Shown here one piece after another: positions 44,365 to 55,584 of a stretch of DNA of 64,000 bases. The DNA comes from Deinococcus sp. Its GTDB lineage: Bacteria > Deinococcota > Deinococci > Deinococcales > Deinococcaceae. The stretch lies in contig NZ_JAGLBB010000002.1 in NCBI RefSeq assembly GCF_018260555.1, positions 1 through 64,000 of the forward strand, read 5' to 3'. The position numbers and the translations under genes were made by a program. Position 1 is the stretch's first letter. Each line of letters opens with the position of its first letter. A model generated the notes under the pieces. That model was not told the DNA's origin. It made no database searches and worked only from the letters and a program-made list of their open reading frames with translations.

Positions 44365-46392
44365 ATGACTAAACGCTTCGCATTCCTCCTGCTGACTGCC
44401 GCGCTGGGCATGGCCGCCGCGCAGACCTCTCCCACCACCCCGGCACAGACCAGTGCCGTGGCCGACGGCGCGCTGTCCGGCGCGAACGTCACCATCGAGA
44501 TCGGCCGCTACGCCGGGCCACTGTCGAGCCTGCTGTCCGCGCTGGCCAAATCGGCCGGGTACGGGCTGATCCTGGACACCAACGTGGACGCGCTGCCCTC
44601 GGCGGCCGGTACGGCGGCCCCCACGACCGAGGCAGGCAGCGGCACCGCCGGTACGGCCGCCGCGACGGGCCCGGCCCGCCCGGTCGCGTACTCCTTCCAG
44701 AACAAACCCTTCAATGAGGTCTGGCCGCTGCTGATGGACGTGTACGGCCTGAGCTACGACGTGGTGCGCCTGAGCGGCGAACCGGTCCTGCGCGTCAGCA
44801 ACACGCCCATCCAGCGCATCATCAAACTTAATAACACAGAAGCCAATCAAGCGGCACTCCAAGTCAAACTATCATTTGGCATGCCGGTGTATACAGAGAC
44901 GCCGCGCCTCAATGAAGCAGGGCAAACCATAGGGATTACGCGGACACTGATTGATGTAAAACTTGACTCATCCACTCTACGCATAGTGCCAGACCCAAGA
45001 ACCAATAGCCTCATTGTACGAGGAACTAATAAAGAAGTTGCGGAAGTCATCCGGGCTATTCAGCAAGCAGATGTCAATGGAACTGACGCGACGGATGAGT
45101 CATCCAGAAAAATATACAATGTCAGAGGAATCTCCGCAGAGATTATTGCCCTTTTAAACTCTCAATATCCTCTTTTGAAAGCAATTAGAGTTGGAACTAC
45201 TGATCAGATCATCCTGAGTGGAGATCAACGGTCTGTCAATTCCGCCATTGCGTTATTGCAGCAAGTGGACAAACCCATAGCACCTGCACCAACTATTCCC
45301 ATCGCGCAGCGGGTCTTCCAGCTGGTGAACGCCAGCGTCGAGGAAGTCAAGGCGACCCTGGAAGGCGCGCTGGCCCGTACCCTGACGGGCAGCTCGATTG
45401 TGCCGAACGCCACGCTGATCGACCCGACGACCGGGCAGCCGTACACCACGGGGGCGCTGGCGAACGCAGCGCTGAACCCGGTCGTCAGCACGGCAAGCGC
45501 GGGCATCACAGGCGCAGGCACGGCAGGCGCAGGCACGGGCGCGACCGACACCAAGGCCGCGACCGCGTCGATCATCGCGGACAAGCGGACGAACACCCTG
45601 ATCGTGCGCGGCACGGCAGATCAGGTGGCGCAGGTGGCCGAACTGATCCCGAGCCTGGATCAGCGGGTGCCGCAGATCAACGTGCAGGTGCGCATTCAGG
45701 AGGTCACGGAGACCGCCAGCCGCAGCCTGGGCATGGACTGGAAGGCCGGTTTCGGGGGCTTCACGGTCAGCGCGGGCAGCGGCGGGCTGGGCGCGGCCTT
45801 CGATCCGACGCGCAGCCTGGTGGGCTTCAACCTGGGCGCGACGCTGAACACGTTGCAGGGCCAGGGCCTGAGCAAGAGCGTGTACGACGGCGCGATCACC
45901 ATGCAGAGCGGCCAGCGTTCGCTGGGCAGCGGCACGGGCACCCAGAACGCGTCGGGGACGGCGGCGGCGACCATCAAGAGCGGCGGGCGACTGGAACTGA
46001 ACATTCCCTCGACGGCGGCGAACGTGGCGCCCATTCAGAAGCAGATCGATTACGGCGTGAACCTGGACTTCTTCGATCCGCAGGTCGCGCCGGACGGTAC
46101 GATCACCATGCGGGTGCGCGGTCAGATCAACGATCTGCGCACGACCATCACGGCCGATACCTTGCCGAACGTGTTGCAGTTCGTGAACAGCGAGGCACAG
46201 ACGACCCTGACCTTCAAGAGTGGCGAGACGCTGCTGCTCAGCGGGCTGCTGAAGAACACCGAGTCGACCAACCGCGACGGTGTGCCGTTCCTGTCCACCA
46301 TTCCGGTGATCGGCGGCCTGTTCGGCAAGGAAGCCATCAGGAAGGAGACGACGCAGCTGCTCGTGGTCATCACCGGGAACGTCGTCAAGTAA
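44365..46392 (+). CDS. pilQ: Type IV pilus secretin PilQ
   Basis: Outer-membrane secretin, 675 residues: a Sec signal (FAFLLLTAALGMAAAQ), an N0/STN-like domain, several N1-type domains (NTEANQAALQVKL.., PRTNSLIVRGTNKEVAEVI, RTNTLIVRGTADQVAQVAEL), then the secretin barrel (RVPQINVQVRIQEVTETASRS-type core, QFVNSEAQTTLTFKSGETLLLSGLL, VPFLSTIPVIGGLFG, end QLLVVITGNV). Essential for pili and, in Deinococcus-Thermus, DNA uptake. Residues ~153-312 are encoded by strongly AT-richer DNA. The stop TAA abuts a repeat element. Last gene of the pil operon. Confidence 0.95.
   Translation: MTKRFAFLLLTAALGMAAAQTSPTTPAQTSAVADGALSGANVTIEIGRYAGPLSSLLSALAKSAGYGLILDTNVDALPSAAGTAAPTTEAGSGTAGTAAATGPARPVAYSFQNKPFNEVWPLLMDVYGLSYDVVRLSGEPVLRVSNTPIQRIIKLNNTEANQAALQVKLSFGMPVYTETPRLNEAGQTIGITRTLIDVKLDSSTLRIVPDPRTNSLIVRGTNKEVAEVIRAIQQADVNGTDATDESSRKIYNVRGISAEIIALLNSQYPLLKAIRVGTTDQIILSGDQRSVNSAIALLQQVDKPIAPAPTIPIAQRVFQLVNASVEEVKATLEGALARTLTGSSIVPNATLIDPTTGQPYTTGALANAALNPVVSTASAGITGAGTAGAGTGATDTKAATASIIADKRTNTLIVRGTADQVAQVAELIPSLDQRVPQINVQVRIQEVTETASRSLGMDWKAGFGGFTVSAGSGGLGAAFDPTRSLVGFNLGATLNTLQGQGLSKSVYDGAITMQSGQRSLGSGTGTQNASGTAAATIKSGGRLELNIPSTAANVAPIQKQIDYGVNLDFFDPQVAPDGTITMRVRGQINDLRTTITADTLPNVLQFVNSEAQTTLTFKSGETLLLSGLLKNTESTNRDGVPFLSTIPVIGGLFGKEAIRKETTQLLVVITGNVVK
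44820..45300 (+). other. AT-rich patch with foreign codon usage inside pilQ
   Basis: From about CATCATCAAACTTAATAAC to CACCAACTATTCCC the sequence drops from very GC-rich to roughly 45% GC (estimate by eye). It uses codons otherwise avoided here (AAA, ATA, AGA, TTA, ACA, TCA) while keeping the frame and a coherent secretin N-domain. Both edges are abrupt. Confidence 0.9.
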
Positions 46393-46488
46393 GACGGCTT
46401 CCGGTTGATTCGCTGCAGTTCTGAATCAATCCGAGCGGACGCGAGGAGGAAGGGCAGACGGGTTTCGCTCCATACCGCGAAACCCGTA
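46393..46488 (-). mobile_element. MITE-like repeat, internally deleted, abutting pilQ stop
   Basis: 96 bp beginning on the base after the pilQ TAA, with left GACGGCTTCCGG and right AACCCGTA followed by TCA. The interior CTGCAGTTCTGAATCAATCC is the reverse of the common type. Confidence 0.72.
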
Positions 46489-46523
46489 TCAGCCAGAATT
46501 CGCAGACCTTCTCGTGTTCATTC

Positions 46524-46566
46524 CGCCCCCCACCGCACGCTGCGGCCCGGGGGGTGTGTTTGTTTG
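46524..46566 (+). terminator. Terminator of the pil operon
   Basis: CCCCCC (46526-46531) pairs with GGGGGG (46549-46554), with an inner CCGCA/TGCGG stem; TGTGTTTGTTTGG follows. Confidence 0.7.
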
Positions 46567-46613
46567 GTCATGGGCGGCTGCGCGGGGCGCGGGGGGCGCT
46601 ACAGTCCGGTGGT

Positions 46614-47762
<1,149 letters not shown>

Positions 47763-47933
47763 GGCGGGCGCGTGAGCGACACCCATCGGGAGGACGCGGG
47801 GGCCCTGGCGGCCTTCCTGCGGGGCCTGGAGGACGGCCTGAACGCGCACCTGCGGGAGCTGCCGCCAGAGGTGGCGTCCGGTGAGGGTGCATCCGTCACG
47901 CCGCTCCCCGGGGATTCCCTTACACTGTCCCCC

Positions 47934-48536
47934 ATGTTCAGTTCCGGCCTCATCGAGCGCCCCGTGTCGTGGGTGGCTCTGGCCGGTTTCATGGGGACCG
48001 GGAAAAGCCGCATCGGCTGGGAGCTGTCGCGGGCGCTGGCGCTGCACTTCGTGGATACCGACAAACTGATCACCCGCGTGGTGGGCAAGACCATCCCCGA
48101 GGTGTTCGAGCAGGAGGGCGAGGGGTACTTCCGGGCATGCGAGCACGAGGTCGTGCACCGCGTCACGCGCTTGGAGCACGCGGTGATCAGCCTGGGCGGC
48201 GGGACCTTCATTCAGGAGGAGAACCGCCGTCAACTGCTGGAGCGTGGCCCGGTCGTGGTGTTGTGGGCCACCCCGGAAACGGTGTACCAGCGCACCAAGC
48301 ACAGTGACCGGCCGCTGCTGCGCGTCGAGGATCCCCTCTCGACCATCCGCTCGATGATGGATGAACGCGAGCCGGTGTACCGGCAGGGCACCATTCACGT
48401 GCACAGCGACGGGCGCCCCAGCGAGGAGATCGTCGAGGAAATCATCGAGCGGCTGTGGGACTGGGCGGACGTGCAGCACGCCTGGGCGGCCGCGCCCGAG
48501 GGTGGCGCCGGGGGGGATCACCGTGCGGCGGATTGA
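47934..48536 (+). CDS. aroK: Shikimate kinase
   Basis: Phosphorylates shikimate. P-loop [13 protein letters not shown] near residue 16, [16 protein letters not shown] (shikimate-binding Asp), [10 protein letters not shown] and SLGGGTF follow; RPLLR is the lid Arg block. The ATG at 47934 is 7 nt after TACACT (47921-47926), giving 200 residues. The frame is also open upstream to a GTG at 47772, 10 bp after aroC, adding 54 residues (VSDTHREDAGALAAFLRG..); this could be a longer form made from the upstream transcript. Confidence 0.92.
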   Translation: MFSSGLIERPVSWVALAGFMGTGKSRIGWELSRALALHFVDTDKLITRVVGKTIPEVFEQEGEGYFRACEHEVVHRVTRLEHAVISLGGGTFIQEENRRQLLERGPVVVLWATPETVYQRTKHSDRPLLRVEDPLSTIRSMMDEREPVYRQGTIHVHSDGRPSEEIVEEIIERLWDWADVQHAWAAAPEGGAGGDHRAAD

Positions 48537-49629
48537 GGTCGGCCACGCCGGAGAGCCCGGAGCCTACACGGTCACGGTCGGCGCGGATCTGCTGGCGGGC
48601 CTGAGCGTCCCGGAGCGGCACGTGGCACTCATTCACCCGGTGGACCTGCCACGCGAGTTCGTGGCGCAGGTGCAGGCGGCGCTGAACCCGGCCGTGACGG
48701 TCGAGGTGCCTGCCCGAGACGACTGCAAGACCCTGGATGTGCTCGGCGGCGTGCTGTCACGGCTGGCCGGGGCGAACATTCCCCGTGACGGCGCGGTCGT
48801 GGGCCTGGGCGGCGGGGCTGCGACCGACCTGGCGGGCTTCGCGGCCGCGAGTTACCTGCGCGGCGTGGCGTTCTATACCCTGCCGACCACGCTGCTGGGC
48901 ATGGTGGACGCCGCCGTGGGCGGCAAGACCGGCGTGAACCTACCGGAAGGCAAGAATCTGGTGGGGGCGTTCTGGCCGCCGCGCGCCGTGTGGTGCGACA
49001 CCGGCACCCTGGCCTCGCTGCCGCAGGCGGTGTTCCGCGAGGGCGCCGCCGAGGCCTTCAAGCACGGCCTGATCAGCGACCCCAGCCTGCTGCCGCGCGT
49101 ACTGGATCCCGAATTCCGGCCCGGCGGCGCCCTGCTCGAAGGCACCGTGGCCGACGCAATTACCGTGAAGGCCGGTGTGGTGACCCGCGACCCGACCGAG
49201 CGGGGCGAGCGGGCCTACCTGAACTTCGGGCACACGCTGGCGCACGCGCTGGAAGCTGTCACGCATCACGGCGTCTCGCACGGCGACGCGGTCGGGTACG
49301 GCCTGCACTACGCCGCGCGGCTCTCACGGGCGCTGGGCGGCTCGGACCTGACCGATCACACGCGGGCGTTTCTGCGCTGGCAGCGGCCCCCTCCCCTGCC
49401 CGCCCTGACCTATGAGGACGTGGCCCCGTTCATGGCGCGCGACAAGAAAGCCGACGCAGACGGCGTGCGCTTCGTGCTGCTGCGCGCCCTGGCCGACCCG
49501 TATCTGACCCGCGTGCCCGAAAGCGTCCTGAGAGCCGAATTCACGGGCTGGCAGGCGGACCTCGAGGAGCTGGGCCTGGGCGGCGCAGGCTTGCCCGCCG
49601 CCCCGCTGCACAACCCCGCGCCCACCTGA
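48523..49629 (+). CDS. aroB: 3-dehydroquinate synthase
   Basis: NAD- and metal-dependent second step of the shikimate pathway, 368 residues. Motifs: [20 protein letters not shown] (NAD site), [20 protein letters not shown] (active-site Lys), [10 protein letters not shown] (metal Glu/Lys-His block), [12 protein letters not shown] (metal His), [14 protein letters not shown]. The GTG at 48523 lies inside the aroK end with GGGGGGATCACC upstream; translation is coupled. Confidence 0.94.
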   Translation: MRRIEVGHAGEPGAYTVTVGADLLAGLSVPERHVALIHPVDLPREFVAQVQAALNPAVTVEVPARDDCKTLDVLGGVLSRLAGANIPRDGAVVGLGGGAATDLAGFAAASYLRGVAFYTLPTTLLGMVDAAVGGKTGVNLPEGKNLVGAFWPPRAVWCDTGTLASLPQAVFREGAAEAFKHGLISDPSLLPRVLDPEFRPGGALLEGTVADAITVKAGVVTRDPTERGERAYLNFGHTLAHALEAVTHHGVSHGDAVGYGLHYAARLSRALGGSDLTDHTRAFLRWQRPPPLPALTYEDVAPFMARDKKADADGVRFVLLRALADPYLTRVPESVLRAEFTGWQADLEELGLGGAGLPAAPLHNPAPT

Positions 49630-49654
49630 CCCGCCGGGGCGGTAGGCTGGGGGC

Positions 49655-50080
49655 ATGCTGCTCGTGCTGAACGGCCCCAACCTGAACCGCCTCGGCCTGC
49701 GTGAACCCGGCGTGTACGGCTCCCAGACCCTCGAAGACCTCGAGCGGCAGTGCGAAAGCTGGGGCGCGGAACTCGGCACCTCTGTCACCTGCCGCCAGAG
49801 CAACTACGAGGGTCAACTCATCGAATGGATTCACGAGGCGCAGGAGCAGGGGTTCAGCGGCGTGGTCATCAACCCCGGCGCGCTCACCCACTCCAGTTAC
49901 GCGCTGCGCGACGCCATCGCCGGGCAACCCCTGCCGGTCGTCGAGGTGCACATCAGCAACGTGGACGCCCGCGAAGCCTTCCGGCATAAGAGCGTCACGG
50001 CCGCCGTGTGCCGCGGCAAGATCAGCGGCCTGGGCTTCCTGGGCTACCGCCTGGGCATGGAAGCGCTGATAGAGGCGTGA
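49655..50080 (+). CDS. aroQ: 3-dehydroquinate dehydratase, type II
   Basis: 141 residues, normal for the dodecameric type II enzyme. [21 protein letters not shown] holds the catalytic Tyr; [32 protein letters not shown] and [18 protein letters not shown] are all conserved. It has its own leaderless start (TAGGCT 49643-49648, 6 nt before the ATG) besides lying 25 bp after aroB. Confidence 0.95.
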   Translation: MLLVLNGPNLNRLGLREPGVYGSQTLEDLERQCESWGAELGTSVTCRQSNYEGQLIEWIHEAQEQGFSGVVINPGALTHSSYALRDAIAGQPLPVVEVHISNVDAREAFRHKSVTAAVCRGKISGLGFLGYRLGMEALIEA

Positions 50081-50103
50081 CCAGAGAGGTCGCCTGCCTC
50101 TGA

Positions 50104-50236
50104 TACGGACTCCGATTGAAGGGACTGCGAAGACCCTTCAATCCGGGCGAAGCGAGTGGGAGAAAAGCGGGTTCCGGGCGTGGAGTTGGCAATCCGGTGA
50201 AGTTCCGGATTGTCATCGAAACAAACGGAATCCGTA
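50104..50236 (-). mobile_element. MITE-like repeat (longer-arm type), inverted
   Basis: 133 bp flanked by TGA on both sides (50101-50103, 50237-50239). Left TACGGACTCCGATTGAAGGG, interior GGGCGTGGAGTTGGCAATCC, right CGGAATCCGTA. Confidence 0.86.
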
Positions 50237-50429
50237 TGACGGCGGCCTGCTGCCCCTCGCCGCCGTCAGTGGGTGCTGTGCGTCCAGTCTGGGCACACGA
50301 GACAGGCGCGCCATTGCCTTCTAGATCAGCGACGCCAGAAGAGAGAAATGACGCCAGTGGAGGCAAGAGAAAACCAAACCCCCACCACTGGATTGCGCCC
50401 CGGCACTTGCCCCCAGACCCCGGAATCTG

Positions 50430-50560
<131 letters not shown>

Positions 50561-50986
50561 GTGAAAACCTACATCCCCAAAAATGACGAGCAGAACTGGG
50601 TCGTTGTGGACGCAACGAACGTGCCCCTGGGCCGCCTGGCGACGCTGATCGCGAGCCGCATCCGTGGCAAGCACCGCACCGACTTCACGCCGAACATGAT
50701 TCAGGGCGACTTCGTGGTCGTGCTGAACGCCGAGAAGGTTGCCCTGACCGGCAACAAGCTCGACGGCAAGGTCTACACCCGTTACAGCGGCTACCAGGGC
50801 GGCCTGAAGACCGAAACCGCCCGCGAGGCGCTGAAGAAGCACCCCGAGCGCGTCATCGAGCACGCCGTGTTCGGCATGCTGCCCAAGGGCCGTCAGGGCC
50901 GCGCCATGCACCCCCGCCTGAAGGTGTACGCCGGCGAGACGCACCCCCACGCCGCCCAGAAACCCCAGACGCTCGAGGTCAAATAA
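50561..50986 (+). CDS. rplM: 50S ribosomal protein L13
   Basis: 141 residues, complete. [37 protein letters not shown] and [24 protein letters not shown] are the family signature. GTG start with TGGAG upstream. It pairs with rpsI as in nearly all bacteria. Confidence 0.97.
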   Translation: MKTYIPKNDEQNWVVVDATNVPLGRLATLIASRIRGKHRTDFTPNMIQGDFVVVLNAEKVALTGNKLDGKVYTRYSGYQGGLKTETAREALKKHPERVIEHAVFGMLPKGRQGRAMHPRLKVYAGETHPHAAQKPQTLEVK

Positions 50987-50988
50987 TC

Positions 50989-51390
<402 letters not shown>

Positions 51391-51411
51391 CCCCGCACCC
51401 GCTGCACCTGG

Positions 51412-51438
51412 CCCCCTCCCTCTGCGAAGGGGGTTTTT
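51412..51438 (+). terminator. Terminator of rplM-rpsI
   Basis: CCCCCT (51412-51417) pairs with AGGGGG (51428-51433), followed by TTTTTG. Confidence 0.8.
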
Positions 51439-51454
51439 GCGTCCCTGTCCCCTC

Positions 51455-51520
51455 CTATCCGGACTGCGGTTCATTCGGTGCGGCTCCTAATCAATCCGGG
51501 TGGATGCAAGGCGGAACAAC
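51455..51520 (-). repeat. Remnant of a MITE-like repeat
   Basis: TCCGGACTGCGGTTCATTCGG and CTAATCAATCCGGGTGGATGC match one end of the common type in inverted orientation; the other end is missing. Confidence 0.55.
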
Positions 51521-51565
51521 AGACCTCCAGTGGGTGGAGTGAAGCGAAAGCTGTAGCGCCCAGGT

Positions 51566-52027
51566 TCAGCTGCCGCCCACCTCGCGGACATGCAGGGTCG
51601 CGCCGTCGGCCTCTACGATCAGCACGCGGGACCCGGCGGGCAGGTCGGGGCCGGTGGCTCGCCACTCGCCATCCGCGACGCGCACGCGGCCCACGCCGTT
51701 CTCGATGGCCTGGGTAACGGTCACGGTCTGCCCCACAAGGCGGCCACTGCCCAGGTTCAGCCCGGCCGATTCGGGTGAGCTGGGCAGCAGGCGGCCCAGG
51801 TAGCGGCGGCCCAGCAGGACGCTGGCAACGCTCAGGGCGGCAAACAGCAGCAGTTGCACGGCCACCGGAACGGGCAGGACGAACACGATCAGGCCCAGCG
51901 CAAAGGCGGCCAGGGCCAGCCACACGAAGAACACGCCGGGCGCGGCGATTTCCAGGATCAGCAGCAGCGCGCCCAGGACCCACCAGTGCCAGGGTTGCAC
52001 GCGCTCCAGGGTGGGCAGCCAGTCCAC
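51566..52027 (-). CDS. NfeD-like membrane protein
   Basis: 153 residues: membrane segments (WHWWVLGALLLILEIAAPGVFF, LALAAFALGLIVFVLPVPV and AVQLLLFAALSVASVLL) followed by a C-terminal OB-fold NfeD domain (LVGQTVTVTQAIENGVGRVRV.. LIVEADGATLHVREV). Starts at a GTG 4 bp after the SPFH gene; such NfeD/SPFH pairs are thought to organise membrane protein quality control. Confidence 0.88.
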   Translation of the reverse strand: MDWLPTLERVQPWHWWVLGALLLILEIAAPGVFFVWLALAAFALGLIVFVLPVPVAVQLLLFAALSVASVLLGRRYLGRLLPSSPESAGLNLGSGRLVGQTVTVTQAIENGVGRVRVADGEWRATGPDLPAGSRVLIVEADGATLHVREVGGS

Positions 52028-52031
52028 GGGC

Positions 52032-52952
52032 CTAGTCCTTGCGGCCGCCGAAGGCCTCGCGCGCCACTTCCGCGATGCCTTGCAGGCTGCCGAGCACGCT
52101 GACGGCCTCGACCGGCAGGATCAGCGTCTTCTGGTTGGGGGCGGTGGCGATCTCCTTCAGGGCGTCCACGTAGCGCTGCGCGACGAAGTAGTTGATCGCC
52201 TGGACGTTCCCGGCGGCGATGGCCTCGCTGACCATGCGGGTCGCCTCGGCCTCGGCCTGCGCCTGACGTTCGCGGGCCTCGGCTTCCAGGAAGGCGGCCT
52301 GGCGGCGGCCCTCGGCGTTCAGGATCTCGGCCTGTTTCTCGCCCTCGGCTTTCAGGATGGCGGCCTGCCGGAAGCCCTCGGCGTCGAGGATGTTGGCGCG
52401 TTTCTCGCGCTCAGCTTTCATCTGGCGGGCCATGCTGGCGACCAGATCGGCGGGCGGCTTGATGTCCTTGACTTCTATTCGCGTGACCTTGACGCCCCAG
52501 GGGGCGGTGGCCTCGTCGACCACGCTGAGCAGGCGGGCGTTGATCTGGTCGCGGTTGCTCAGGAGTTCGTCGAGGTCCATGCTGCCCATCACGGTGCGGA
52601 TGTTGGTCATGGTGAGGTTCAGACTGGCCTGTTGCAGATTCCCGACCTCGTAACTGGCCTTGGCGGCGTCGAGCACCTGGTAGAACACGACGGCGTCCAC
52701 GGTGACGAGCGCGTTGTCGCGGGTGATGATTTCCTGGCTGGGCACGTCGAGCACCTGTTCCATCATGTTGACCTTGCGGCCGATCCGGTCGATGTACGGA
52801 ATGATCAGGTTCAGGCCGGGGTGCAGGGACCGCTGGAACTTGCCGAAACGTTCCTGGGTCCACTGGTACCCCTGGGGCACGCTCTTGACCCCGGCGAGCA
52901 GCGTAATGATGACCAGCAGCAGCAGAACGCAGACGAAAACAGTGAATCCCAT
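52032..52952 (-). CDS. SPFH/Band-7 (paraslipin, QmcA-like) membrane protein
   Basis: 306 residues. An N-terminal membrane anchor ([20 protein letters not shown]), a Band-7 domain ([50 protein letters not shown]), then a long Ala/Glu-rich coiled coil ([18 protein letters not shown]) and C-terminal KTLILP block. The Shine-Dalgarno AGGAGGCACC precedes the ATG, unlike the leaderless neighbours. Operon with the NfeD gene. Confidence 0.92.
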   Translation of the reverse strand: MGFTVFVCVLLLLVIITLLAGVKSVPQGYQWTQERFGKFQRSLHPGLNLIIPYIDRIGRKVNMMEQVLDVPSQEIITRDNALVTVDAVVFYQVLDAAKASYEVGNLQQASLNLTMTNIRTVMGSMDLDELLSNRDQINARLLSVVDEATAPWGVKVTRIEVKDIKPPADLVASMARQMKAEREKRANILDAEGFRQAAILKAEGEKQAEILNAEGRRQAAFLEAEARERQAQAEAEATRMVSEAIAAGNVQAINYFVAQRYVDALKEIATAPNQKTLILPVEAVSVLGSLQGIAEVAREAFGGRKD

Positions 52953-53258
52953 GGTGCCTCCTGTGTACCGCTCCTTACGCGCCGGGCCGCGCGAAGGTTC
53001 CCTGCGCAGGCTGGTACGGCCATGGCACGGGAACGCTGCCCAGCAGCGGCAGCGCCCGCCTGCTGTCCAGGGGTCACGGCCGGTCAGGTGCGCGGCGAGC
53101 AGGCTGATGCCAGCGGCACGCCCAGCCGCGGCGGCCAGTGCCTGTGCTGTGGCGTCCTGTGCTGTGGCGTCCCGTGCGGTGGCGTGCGCCCTGGGCTCCA
53201 CGCTGAGCCGTGCACGGTGTGCCGTCTGCGCTGCGCCGGGGCCGCTAGACTCGCGGAC
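52953..53258. other. Divergent intergenic region SPFH / ABC ATPase
   Basis: 306 bp without a supported gene. It holds the 15-bp repeat (53141-53185) and, at the right edge, TAGACT (53246-53251), the leaderless -10 of the ABC gene. TACACA near 52965 may serve the SPFH gene. Confidence 0.55.
53141..53185 (+). repeat. 15-bp tandem repeat (3 units) in an intergenic region
   Basis: Two exact units of CCTGTGCTGTGGCGT and one variant (CCCGTGCGGTGGCGT). Same unit length as the coding repeats in glgA, glyS, trmJ and pilW. Confidence 0.88.
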
Positions 53259-54734
53259 ATGACGGCGCTGGTGACCTTGAAGGACGTGACGGTGGTGGCC
53301 GGGGGCCGCACCCTGCTGGAGAACGTGACGCTGGAGGTCGCGCGGGGCGAGGCGCTGCTGCTGCGCGGCCCGAACGGGGGCGGCAAGACCTCGCTGCTGA
53401 GGCTGCTGTCGGGCGAGGTCGCCCCGCTGCGCGGCGAGCGCGTCTACCGGCTGGGCGGGCAGGAGCAACGGTCGGCGGTGCGGGCGCGGCGGTCCCTGGC
53501 GGTGGTGGGCCCGGACGCCGAAGCGTTCTACCTGACGCGCGACTGGGCGGTGACGGTGCGGGACCTGCTGCTGGGCGCGGCGCGCGGCGAACGCCTGAAC
53601 CTGTGGCAGGCCACCCCCACCGAGGAGCGGCGCGTGGCCGACGTGGCGGCCCTGACCGGGCTGGGGCCGCTGCTAGGGCGGGACGTGCGGACCCTCAGTC
53701 ACGGGCAGCGGCGGCGGGCGGTGCTGGGCGCGGCGCTGATGCCCGCGCCGGAACTGCTGCTGCTCGACGAGTTCACGGACGGCCTGAGCGGCGAGGCCCG
53801 CGCGGAACTGGGGGCCGTGATTGCCGCCGTGCACGCCTCGGGGGTGGCGGTCGTGCTGGCCTCGCACCGGCCAGAGGAAGCGCCGGAGCTGCCGTGGCGG
53901 ACCCTGAGCGTGCAGGGCGGGCGCGTCGTGAGTGCCGCCGGGCAGGGCGCGCCCACGGCAGACTGGCCTGCGCCCTGGCCTGCCCTGCGCGTTCCGCCCA
54001 CGGACGGTCTGCCGCGCGACCTCGTGACCGTCCGCAGTGCCGAGGTGTACCGCAACGGGCACCGCGCGCTGGGGCCACTGACCTGGACGTGGCGCGCGGG
54101 GCAGCACTGGCTGGTGACCGGCGAGAACGGCAGCGGCAAGAGCACCCTGGCCCGCCTGATCGCCGGGGAACTGCACGCTGCCCTGGGCGGGCAGGTCACG
54201 CGGCCCTTCCTGACGCGCGACCTGCTGAGCGAACGGCGGCGCGGCGTGGGGCTGGTCAGCGCAGAACTGGGCATCCGGCAGCGGCGCGAGTGGACGGGCC
54301 GGGACGTGATCGGCAGCGCCTGGGACGGCACCGAGGGCTTCGCGCACACCCTGGACGCCGCGCAGCACGCCGAGGTCGCCCGCCTGGCCGCCGTCCTGAA
54401 CGCCGCTGACCTGCTGGACCGCCCGGCCGACACGCTCTCGCAGGGGCAGTTGCGGCGGCTGCTGCTGGCCCGCGCCGCCGCGCACCGTCCGCGCCTGCTG
54501 CTGCTCGACGAGGGACTGGACTTCCTGGACGCCGGGTCACGCGCCGCGTTCCTGGGCCTGCTGCCGGGCCTCGTGCGCGGCGGCACGCACCTGCTGATCG
54601 TCGCGCACCGGGCGTCCGACGCTCCGGCCGGGCTGACCCACCACCTGCACCTGTCGGGAGGCCAGGCCGCCTACCAGGGACCGCGCACACCCGGCGCGGC
54701 GTCAGATTCGGCTCACCTTCAGGCACTACCCTGA
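53259..54734 (+). CDS. Double ABC-type ATPase (ModF/PhrA-like)
   Basis: 491 residues with two nucleotide-binding domains in tandem and no membrane segments. First: Walker [13 protein letters not shown], signature [12 protein letters not shown], Walker [10 protein letters not shown]. Second: Walker [14 protein letters not shown], signature [12 protein letters not shown], Walker [13 protein letters not shown]. The signature serine-glycine pair is LSxGQ in both. It may be a soluble ABC protein of the ModF type or drive a transporter whose permease is elsewhere; no permease is adjacent. ATG 7 nt after TAGACT. Confidence 0.87.
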   Translation: MTALVTLKDVTVVAGGRTLLENVTLEVARGEALLLRGPNGGGKTSLLRLLSGEVAPLRGERVYRLGGQEQRSAVRARRSLAVVGPDAEAFYLTRDWAVTVRDLLLGAARGERLNLWQATPTEERRVADVAALTGLGPLLGRDVRTLSHGQRRRAVLGAALMPAPELLLLDEFTDGLSGEARAELGAVIAAVHASGVAVVLASHRPEEAPELPWRTLSVQGGRVVSAAGQGAPTADWPAPWPALRVPPTDGLPRDLVTVRSAEVYRNGHRALGPLTWTWRAGQHWLVTGENGSGKSTLARLIAGELHAALGGQVTRPFLTRDLLSERRRGVGLVSAELGIRQRREWTGRDVIGSAWDGTEGFAHTLDAAQHAEVARLAAVLNAADLLDRPADTLSQGQLRRLLLARAAAHRPRLLLLDEGLDFLDAGSRAAFLGLLPGLVRGGTHLLIVAHRASDAPAGLTHHLHLSGGQAAYQGPRTPGAASDSAHLQALP

Positions 54735-54739
54735 ACCGC

Positions 54740-55303
54740 ATGAAGCGCGCCCTCCTGACCCTCGCCCTGCTCGCCGCGCCCGCCCTGACCGGCGCGGCAG
54801 CCCAGACCGCTCCTGCCGCCGCGCCCACCACGGCGGAACAGAGAACCATCGAGGCCATCACGGCCCGGAGTGACCGGGGCTTCAGTCTCCGCGTGCCGGC
54901 CGGCTGGACGCCTCTGAAGAACGTTCCGGATACCGACGTGGCCTTCGCGTTCAAGACGGTCGGGGCGCTCCGGCCCACCGTGACCGTCCGCACGCAGGAT
55001 GTCGAACCGTCCATCAAGGCGACGCTGGCCGACTTCCGGGACCTGTTCGCCGGGCAGCTCGTCAAGGAAGTACCGAAACTGAAGATGCTGGGCGAGAAGA
55101 CCATCCGCGTCAGCGGCACGCCCGCCATTCTCTGGACCTACACCGGCGACGGCGAAGGCGGCGGCGTCCGCTGGTCACAGGTGTTCACGGTGAAAAACAA
55201 CCGGCTGTACACCGTCACGCTGATGATCCCCAACGGCGCACCGGCCGAGCTGATCGAGTCGGGCCGTGAAATCCTGAATTCCTTCGCCCTGACCGGCAAG
55301 TAA
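54740..55303 (+). CDS. Exported protein of unknown function
   Basis: 187 residues with a Sec signal (ALLTLALLAAPALTGAAAQ). The mature part (FSLRVPAGWTPLKNVP, DVAFAFKTVG, GTPAILWTYTGDG, VFTVKNNRLYTVTLM, ILNSFALTGK) resembles the PsbP/DcrB-like small periplasmic fold. TACCCT (54727-54732) is 7 nt before the ATG. The TAA stop directly abuts a repeat element. Confidence 0.7.
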   Translation: MKRALLTLALLAAPALTGAAAQTAPAAAPTTAEQRTIEAITARSDRGFSLRVPAGWTPLKNVPDTDVAFAFKTVGALRPTVTVRTQDVEPSIKATLADFRDLFAGQLVKEVPKLKMLGEKTIRVSGTPAILWTYTGDGEGGGVRWSQVFTVKNNRLYTVTLMIPNGAPAELIESGREILNSFALTGK

Positions 55304-55437
55304 CCCGGATTCCGATTGACTCGCTGCAGTCCCAAATCAATCCGATCGGACGCCAGTAGGAACAGCAGACGCCCCTTCACGGTCTGGAGCCGCAGGCGAC
55401 GCTTTTCCGACTGTGGCGCAGTGGAGCGCAATCCGTA
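55304..55437 (-). mobile_element. MITE-like repeat abutting the stop of the preceding gene
   Basis: 134 bp, left CCCGGATTCCG starting right after TAA (55301-55303), right GCAATCCGTA followed by TCA. The interior is the reverse complement of the common type (GTCTGGAGCCGC, CTTTTCCGACTGTGG). Confidence 0.82.
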
Positions 55438-55528
55438 TCACCCGGGCCCTGACTGCGCAGGCGGTCCAGTCGGTCGTCGCTGTCGGTCATGTCCGGCAGC
55501 GCCTTCTCGGCAGGCAAGGTCATACCGC

Positions 55529-55569
55529 AGAGAACAGGGCAGGGCATTGATCGCTCTGCCCTGTTCTCT
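55529..55569. terminator. Perfect 14-bp hairpin between convergent features
   Basis: AGAGAACAGGGCAG (55529-55542) and CTGCCCTGTTCTCT (55556-55569) with a 13-nt loop. It lies 16 bp after the HAD gene stop and has T-rich arms on either strand but no U-tract. Confidence 0.6.
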
Positions 55570-55584
55570 AACCTGCGGCGCCGC

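Noticed and set aside
52011..54734. A 907-codon open frame covering the SPFH gene antisense and the ABC gene
   Set aside because: High-GC DNA keeps antisense frames open. The real ABC protein starts at 53259 with its own -10; the upstream part is the complement of the well-conserved SPFH gene.
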